The notes beneath the pieces are model-generated. The model saw nothing but the letters and a program-made list of their open reading frames with translations, was not told where the DNA came from and searched no databases. A program made the position numbers and the translations under genes. DNA of 64,000 nucleotides from Hellea sp. (GTDB lineage: Bacteria > Pseudomonadota > Alphaproteobacteria > Caulobacterales > Maricaulaceae), in NCBI GenBank assembly GCA_028224375.1, contig JAOIVW010000002.1:62001-126000 (forward strand), written 5' to 3'. Below are positions 60,120 to 64,000 of the stretch, piece after piece; the stretch's first letter is position 1, and every line of letters starts with the position of its first letter.

Positions 60120-61712
60120 ATGTTCGAGGCACTCGGCGATAGATTAGGCGGTGTATTTGACAACCTTACGGGGCGCGGCGCGCTGTCCGAAAAGGATGTT
60201 AATGCCGCCATGCGCGAAATTCGCGTCGCCTTGCTTGAGGCTGATGTCGCCCTGCCTGTCGTCAAAGAGTTTGTCGAGAAAATCAAAGTCGAAGCGGTTG
60301 GCGAAAAGGTCATCAAATCGGTTAAGCCCGGTCAGCAAATTGTTAAAATCGTCCATGACGCCTTGGTGCAAATGCTGGGCGGGACATTGTCCGAAGACGA
60401 AGCTGATATTGAAGCCGCCGCGGTTAGCTCACAGCTAAATCTCGCGGGCAAGCCGCCTGTCGCTATTCTTATGGCGGGTCTACAAGGCTCAGGTAAAACC
60501 ACCTCCACCGGTAAAATTGGTAAATTTCTAAAAGAGCGTGGTAAGCGTAAAGTTCTGCTGGCGTCTTTGGATACAAACCGTCCCGCCGCGATGGAGCAGC
60601 TGGGTATTTTGGCCGAGCAAACGGGCGTTGGGTTCCTCCCCATTGTTAAAGGCCAATCAGCGCTGCAAATCGCCAAACGCGCGATGGATGAAGGCGCGAA
60701 GGGCGGCTATGATGTTGTCTTCCTCGATACGGCGGGCCGCACCACCATCAATGATGAATTGATGGATGAAGTCGCCGCAATCGCGGACGCAACCAAGCCT
60801 ATTGAAACGCTTCTCGTCGCCGATGCGCTGACGGGTCAAGACGCGGTTGAAACGGCGCGGCGTTTCCATGAGCGTTTGCCGCTGACAGGGCTTGTCCTGA
60901 CGCGGATTGATGGCGATGGACGCGGCGGCGCGGCGCTGTCTATGCGGGCTGTTACAGGCCTACCGATAAAATTCCTTGGCACAGGCGAGAAGCTCGACGG
61001 GCTAGAAGCTTTTGACGCCGAGCGTTTGGCGGGGCGTATTCTGGGTCAAGGCGATATTGTCTCGCTTGTTGAAAAAGCCTCTCAGGTTATCGACGAAAAA
61101 GACGCCGAGAAAATGGCCAAGAAGATGGAGAAGGGGACGTTCGATTTGGACGACCTTGGAAAACAGCTTGGCCAAATGCAAAAAATGGGCGGCATGGGCG
61201 GCCTGATGAAAATGATGCCCGGCATGGGCAAAATGAAAAAGCAGCTCGATGCGGCGGGCGGCGTTGATGATAATTTGCTTAAACAGCAACAGGCCATCAT
61301 CCTGTCTATGACGCCGCAAGAGCGCAAGAAGCCTGACCTACTAAAAGCGTCTCGTAAAAAACGCATCGCGGCAGGGTCAGGCATGAGCGTGCAGGAAGTA
61401 AATAAGCTTCTGAAAATGCACCGCCAAATGTCGGATATGATGAAGAAGATGGGCAAGGGCGGCATGGCCGGCCTGATGCAGCAAATGGGCGGTATGCCTG
61501 GCATGCCAAAAATGCCCGGCGGGATGATGCCTGGTAAAGGCGGTATGCCCAACCCTGCGGATATGGATCCGGCGCAGCTTGAAGAATTGAAAAAACAAAT
61601 GGGCAAGATGCCAAAAGGTTTACCCGGTCTTGGCGGCGGCCTCCCCGGACTTGGCGGCGGCAAACCCCGTCTGCCCGGTATTGGCGGATTGCCTTTTGGG
61701 AAAAAGAAATAA
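60120..61712 (+). CDS. ffh: signal recognition particle protein Ffh
   Basis: A 530-residue GTPase. The N domain starts MFEALGDRLGGVFDNLTGRGALSE. The G domain has GLQGSGKTTSTGK, LASLDTNRPAAMEQL, VFLDTAGRTTI and LVLTRIDGDGRGGAALS. The Met-rich M domain has LGQMQKMGGMGGLMKMMPG and KMHRQMSDMMKKMG and binds 4.5S RNA and signal peptides. The C-terminal Met/Gly/Pro-rich tail is longer than in E. coli (453 residues). AAGGAAG precedes the ATG. No 4.5S RNA gene was found nearby. rpsP follows, the standard ffh-rpsP order. Confidence 0.97.
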   Translation: MFEALGDRLGGVFDNLTGRGALSEKDVNAAMREIRVALLEADVALPVVKEFVEKIKVEAVGEKVIKSVKPGQQIVKIVHDALVQMLGGTLSEDEADIEAAAVSSQLNLAGKPPVAILMAGLQGSGKTTSTGKIGKFLKERGKRKVLLASLDTNRPAAMEQLGILAEQTGVGFLPIVKGQSALQIAKRAMDEGAKGGYDVVFLDTAGRTTINDELMDEVAAIADATKPIETLLVADALTGQDAVETARRFHERLPLTGLVLTRIDGDGRGGAALSMRAVTGLPIKFLGTGEKLDGLEAFDAERLAGRILGQGDIVSLVEKASQVIDEKDAEKMAKKMEKGTFDLDDLGKQLGQMQKMGGMGGLMKMMPGMGKMKKQLDAAGGVDDNLLKQQQAIILSMTPQERKKPDLLKASRKKRIAAGSGMSVQEVNKLLKMHRQMSDMMKKMGKGGMAGLMQQMGGMPGMPKMPGGMMPGKGGMPNPADMDPAQLEELKKQMGKMPKGLPGLGGGLPGLGGGKPRLPGIGGLPFGKKK

Positions 61713-61749
61713 TCGAATTTAACTGAATGCTTTTTTAAAGGAAAAACTC

Positions 61750-62307
61750 ATGGCACTCAAAATAAGACTGGCCCGTCACGGCGCCAAAAAACGTCCCTAT
61801 TACCGCGTTGTCGTCGCCGATAGCCGCGCACCACGCGATGGCCGTTTCATTGACATCGTCGGTAAATATAACCCGATGCTGCCAAAGGACGCGGAAGAGC
61901 GCGTAACATTGGACGTTGAAAAATGTAAAGAATGGCTCGGTAAGGGCGCGCGCCCAACGGACCGCGTTGCGCGTTTCCTGCACGCAGCTGGCCTTTGGGA
62001 ATGGAAAGCCGGCAATAACCCTGAAAAAGGTAAGCCAGGCGCGAAAGCCGCTCAGCTTGTTATCGATAAAGCTGAAAAAGCCGAAGCGCGTAAGGTCGCT
62101 GAAGCTGAAGCTAAGGAAGCGGCGAAAGAAGCAGAAAAGGCGGCCAAAGAAGCCGCTAAAGAAGCTGAAGCCGCTGAAAAAGCTGCCGCTGAGGAAGCTA
62201 AAAACGCACCGGCTGAAGAGGCACCTGCTGCCGAAGACGCTCCAGCCGCTGAGGAAGCCCCAGCTGCTGAAGAGGCCCCTGCAGAAGAACCAAAATCTGA
62301 AGGCTAG
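61750..62307 (+). CDS. rpsP: 30S ribosomal protein S16 with long Ala/Glu/Lys tail
   Basis: 185 residues. The S16 core is residues 1-85 ([58 protein letters not shown] in pieces). The rest is a repetitive low-complexity extension of [20 protein letters not shown] type turning into [16 protein letters not shown]. Tails of this kind occur in alphaproteobacterial S16. AAGGA precedes the ATG. rimM, trmD and rplS, which usually follow rpsP, are not present before the terminator. Confidence 0.95.
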   Translation: MALKIRLARHGAKKRPYYRVVVADSRAPRDGRFIDIVGKYNPMLPKDAEERVTLDVEKCKEWLGKGARPTDRVARFLHAAGLWEWKAGNNPEKGKPGAKAAQLVIDKAEKAEARKVAEAEAKEAAKEAEKAAKEAAKEAEAAEKAAAEEAKNAPAEEAPAAEDAPAAEEAPAAEEAPAEEPKSEG

Positions 62308-62332
62308 GCTTTCTTTAAAGTTTGAAATAAAT

Positions 62333-62363
62333 AACCGAGGGGTTCACGCCCTTCGGTTTTTTT
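62333..62363 (+). terminator. terminator of ffh-rpsP
   Basis: AACCGAGGGG (62333-62342) pairs with CCCTTCGGTT (62349-62358) with one G-T pair and loop TTCACG, then TTTTT. It lies 25 bases after the rpsP stop. Confidence 0.9.
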
Positions 62364-62408
62364 ATGCGGCTAGGTTTTTTTATGCCACTGATATCGATCC
62401 TGTCTTCG

Positions 62409-62423
62409 TTAACTTTCCATTAA
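62409..62423. promoter_or_regulatory. CtrA-type box TTAA-N7-TTAA
   Basis: TTAACTTTCCATTAA, followed by CC: a perfect match to the full CtrA consensus TTAA-N7-TTAAC. It lies 148 bases before the small gene at 62571 and after the rpsP terminator, so it can only serve that gene. Binding by CtrA is inferred. Confidence 0.5.
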
Positions 62424-62570
62424 CCATAAAATTATACTTTTTGTTAATAAGACTTTTTGCAACACTGGCGCGACTGAGAGAGACTATAGAAATTCAAAGC
62501 ACATGACATCTAAATCAATGTCTAACTCGCTGTTGAAAACTCAGGTTGATAAAAACTAGGATGAGCAGAT

Positions 62571-62888
62571 ATGGCTTCGAAGACATCTCAAAAGGCAGTC
62601 ACCTCGGTTGTGAGCGAAACAAAACAGCGTCGTCAGCTATCGCATGGTCTGAGGCGCGAGAAAAATTTCAGAACAAATAAGAAGCGGGTCATATATTCAT
62701 TCGACGAATTCGTTATGTGTGACGACTTTAAGGCCAGTATCGAATTATTAAATCACCAAGTTGCGAAGTTGGACGAGCTCGTTGCAAAACAGGCCAGAGA
62801 AAACGATAGACTTTTAGCTCGGGCCAGTGCCTTGCATAATGAATATACGAGGGATGAACAGCAATCGCTTTTCAGCATCTATGGCTGA
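62571..62888 (+). CDS. small charged protein of unknown function
   Basis: A 105-residue protein I do not recognise. The N-terminal half is basic (KQRRQLSHGLRREKNFRTNKKR), followed by VIYSFDEFVMCDDFKAS and a C-terminal helix with coiled-coil character (LLNHQVAKLDELVAKQARENDRLLARASAL). AGGATGAG precedes the ATG. The perfect CtrA-type box upstream suggests cell-cycle control. No membrane segment is seen. Confidence 0.65.
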   Translation: MASKTSQKAVTSVVSETKQRRQLSHGLRREKNFRTNKKRVIYSFDEFVMCDDFKASIELLNHQVAKLDELVAKQARENDRLLARASALHNEYTRDEQQSLFSIYG

Positions 62889-63224
62889 ATATATATGCGC
62901 TGTAAAAGCTTTCGGGCACTCGCGTGCCGCTGGTCTATAATCGCAAATGTTATGAGCGGCTATGACAAGCACTGCAAAAATAAACGCACCTTAACCCTTT
63001 TCGAATGTAATATTCGGATTGAGTTCAGGCAAAATTGCTAGTTTAGAAAAGTAAGCTGAAGCGTAGATTTGCCTTATGGTATGTTGTGGGTTCGCTTCGG
63101 CTTACGAGCGCTTGATTAATTTTATGCGTCAAAGCTTGTGAACCGCTACTGGCAACCTTCGCAATTTAAATTCTTGCTTTCTCAACATCTCTTTTGACCC
63201 AAAATTTGAGTGAGAAAAACGTGG

Positions 63225-63239
63225 TTAAAAAAGTGTTAA
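63225..63239. promoter_or_regulatory. CtrA-type box TTAA-N7-TTAA
   Basis: TTAAAAAAGTGTTAA, a perfect match to the CtrA full-site consensus. It overlaps the left arm of the inverted repeat at 63229-63256 and lies about 100 bases before the leader ORF and XRE gene. Binding is inferred. Confidence 0.45.
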
Positions 63240-63256
63240 TAAATCTTAACACTTTT
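63229..63256. repeat. perfect 11-bp inverted repeat
   Basis: AAAAGTGTTAA (63229-63239), spacer TAAATC, TTAACACTTTT (63246-63256). It could be the operator of the XRE regulator encoded at 63361 (autoregulation) or an AT-rich hairpin. It shares bases with the CtrA-type box, so the two factors would compete. Confidence 0.6.
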
Positions 63257-63337
63257 AGGTTCATTCATTCATCTGAGCTTCATGGACTAGACTATATTCG
63301 GGTAGCCTGAATAAGTGACTTTGTGGGAGTTAAACTT

Positions 63338-63361
63338 ATGAACATATTGGTGCTAGGATAA
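63338..63361 (+). CDS. 7-codon leader ORF coupled to the XRE gene
   Basis: ATG 63338 follows GGGAG at 8 bases and encodes MNILVLG before TAA at 63359-63361. The TAA overlaps the XRE ATG as TAATG. The XRE gene has no ribosome site of its own, so its translation probably depends on termination and re-initiation at this leader. Good sequence logic, but no direct evidence of expression. Confidence 0.5.
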   Translation: MNILVLG

Positions 63362-63627
63362 TGGCGGCCGTCAATCAGGATACGATGACGCCCCAACACA
63401 TGAGGGCGGCGCGTGCGCTTTTAGGCTGGTCGGTCCGCGAAATGGCCAAGCAAGTCCACGTTGCAGAGGCGACAATCAAACGGTGTGAAACTGGACAATC
63501 CGTGCAGCAAATTAGCCGTATGACTATTTTTGATGCCTTTAAGGAACATGGTGTTTGGATGGTTGACGGAGATAGTCTTGGCGTAGGCCTTCGAAATACT
63601 AGCGTCGGCCAAAATATCGCTCATTAG
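63361..63627 (+). CDS. XRE-family helix-turn-helix regulator
   Basis: An 88-residue Cro/CI-type protein: MTPQHMRAARALLGWSVREMAKQVHVAEATIKRCETGQSVQQISRMTIFDAFKEHGVW in pieces shows one full HTH domain and little else. Family members with this layout are common short regulators in alphaproteobacteria. It starts in a TAATG overlap with a 7-codon leader ORF. The upstream inverted repeat is a likely target. It converges on the MarR gene. Confidence 0.85.
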   Translation: MAAVNQDTMTPQHMRAARALLGWSVREMAKQVHVAEATIKRCETGQSVQQISRMTIFDAFKEHGVWMVDGDSLGVGLRNTSVGQNIAH

Positions 63628-63642
63628 TATCACACTGCGTTT

Positions 63643-64000
63643 TTAAGACACCGCGCGGAGAGAGACAGACATTTTCTGTCTGAGCTCGATGCCGTCAAAT
63701 TCCTGAAGCGTTTCGAAATAGTCACGCATAATTTCTGCGCGTTTACTGATCTTGTAAATCACAGCGAGAAATTCACTTTTTTCAGACTCGCTCATTGACC
63801 GAAACAACATGTTTTCAACATTCGCAAAACCTGTTTTCACGCGCTGATTATAAAGAGACACTAACTTTCTGCCTTTGTTTGTAAGCTTTAGAACCGAACT
63901 GCGCGTATCACTCTTATTGTTTTCTCGTTTAACAATTTTCGCGTCAACCAGCTTCGCCGCAGCCCGGGTAACGGTGGCCGGATCATATCTTAAATTGGCG
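63643..64000 (-). CDS. MarR-family regulator, 5' end outside window
   Basis: The complement of 63643-64000 is open without a stop and reads LRYDPATVTRAAAKLVDAKI, then KRENNKSDTRSSVLKLTNKGRKLV: the recognition helix and wing of a MarR winged helix, followed by a helical dimerisation tail ending SLRAVS. About 118 residues are visible; the first helices lie beyond the right edge. An internal ATG at 63861 is within the fold and is not the start. The regulated genes are unknown. Confidence 0.85.
   Translation of the reverse strand, partial: ANLRYDPATVTRAAAKLVDAKIVKRENNKSDTRSSVLKLTNKGRKLVSLYNQRVKTGFANVENMLFRSMSESEKSEFLAVIYKISKRAEIMRDYFETLQEFDGIELRQKMSVSLRAVS

Larger units (their letters stand above)
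62889..63337. other. AT-rich intergenic region with overlapping CtrA-type box and inverted repeat
   Basis: No gene seen over about 450 bases. The main signals are the TTAA-N7-TTAA box and an 11-bp inverted repeat between 63225 and 63256 (listed separately). The remainder is AT-rich with short TTAA and TATAAT-like words (GTCTATAATCGC near 62933 could be a -10). No terminator follows the gene ending at 62888. Confidence 0.45.

Overview
The window reads as chromosomal DNA of an alphaproteobacterium, most likely a marine stalked or prosthecate type (Maricaulales / Hyphomonadaceae-like). The reasons are the gene order dnaA, rpsT, enoyl-CoA hydratase; a histidyl-tRNA synthetase of the divergent alphaproteobacterial clade; an S16 protein with a long Ala/Glu/Lys tail; the lipoprotein-rich envelope gene set; and CtrA-type TTAA-N7-TTAA boxes in intergenic DNA. 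Genes are dense, with many ATGA or TAATG stop/start overlaps. I see no rRNA or tRNA gene, CRISPR array, insertion sequence or prophage.

Layout. 1-5.7 kb: panE (cut by the window edge) with a DsbA-like isomerase, a thioesterase, a membrane-anchored glutamate-synthase-like flavoprotein, and a redox module (FrnE-like protein, TetR regulator, CMD/AhpD-like protein) with two matching palindromic operators in its divergent promoter. 5.8-10.9 kb: yebC, a class III sirtuin, a low-molecular-weight phosphatase, a membrane protein, an NDUFA9-like protein, a small P-loop kinase and a methyltransferase-like lipoprotein. 10.9-16.8 kb: leftward dnaA, rpsT, enoyl-CoA hydratase, mutM, grpE, hrcA. 16.9-21.4 kb: rph with a PqqB-like lipoprotein, an XRE/DUF2975 pair, rdgB-hemW. 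21.4-25.2 kb: an envelope cluster matching the Escherichia coli rsmI/lpoA/yraN/dolP neighbourhood. 25.2-29.7 kb: a four-gene coupled operon (two YbjQ proteins, hydrolase, ArsC-like), then gshB and hisS.

29.7-30.2 kb is an intergenic stretch with a terminator, two ATGA-coupled small ORFs, a 13-bp direct repeat and a leftward terminator. 30.2-38 kb: an MBL hydrolase, TerC, a PQQ-type sugar dehydrogenase lipoprotein, dapD, a YaiI protein, a secreted gluzincin-like lipoprotein with a partner lipoprotein, and a ribbon-helix-helix protein fused to a membrane anchor. 38-44.4 kb: gltD-gfa-gltB. 44.8-49 kb: uppP, a serine hydrolase, DUF1428, a three-way-junction sequence, etfBA. 49.2-53.3 kb: a looser region with an orphan basic protein and a coupled operon (membrane protein, FG-GAP/VCBS protein, small membrane protein). 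53.3-62.3 kb: an ABC-F ATPase, delta-class carbonic anhydrase, an outer-membrane-like protein, rpmI-rplT, dodecin with a decayed second copy, a secreted HExxH peptidase-like protein, ffh, rpsP. 62.3-64 kb: two small genes behind CtrA-type boxes, one with a 7-codon leader ORF, and a MarR gene cut by the right edge.

Most genes are housekeeping functions: translation, protein targeting and folding, replication start, DNA repair, nitrogen assimilation, electron transfer and envelope maintenance. The best candidates for undescribed biology are the RHH-membrane fusion, the secreted protease/lipoprotein pair, the FG-GAP operon, the hisS-downstream small ORFs, the three-way junction and the CtrA-box-linked small genes.
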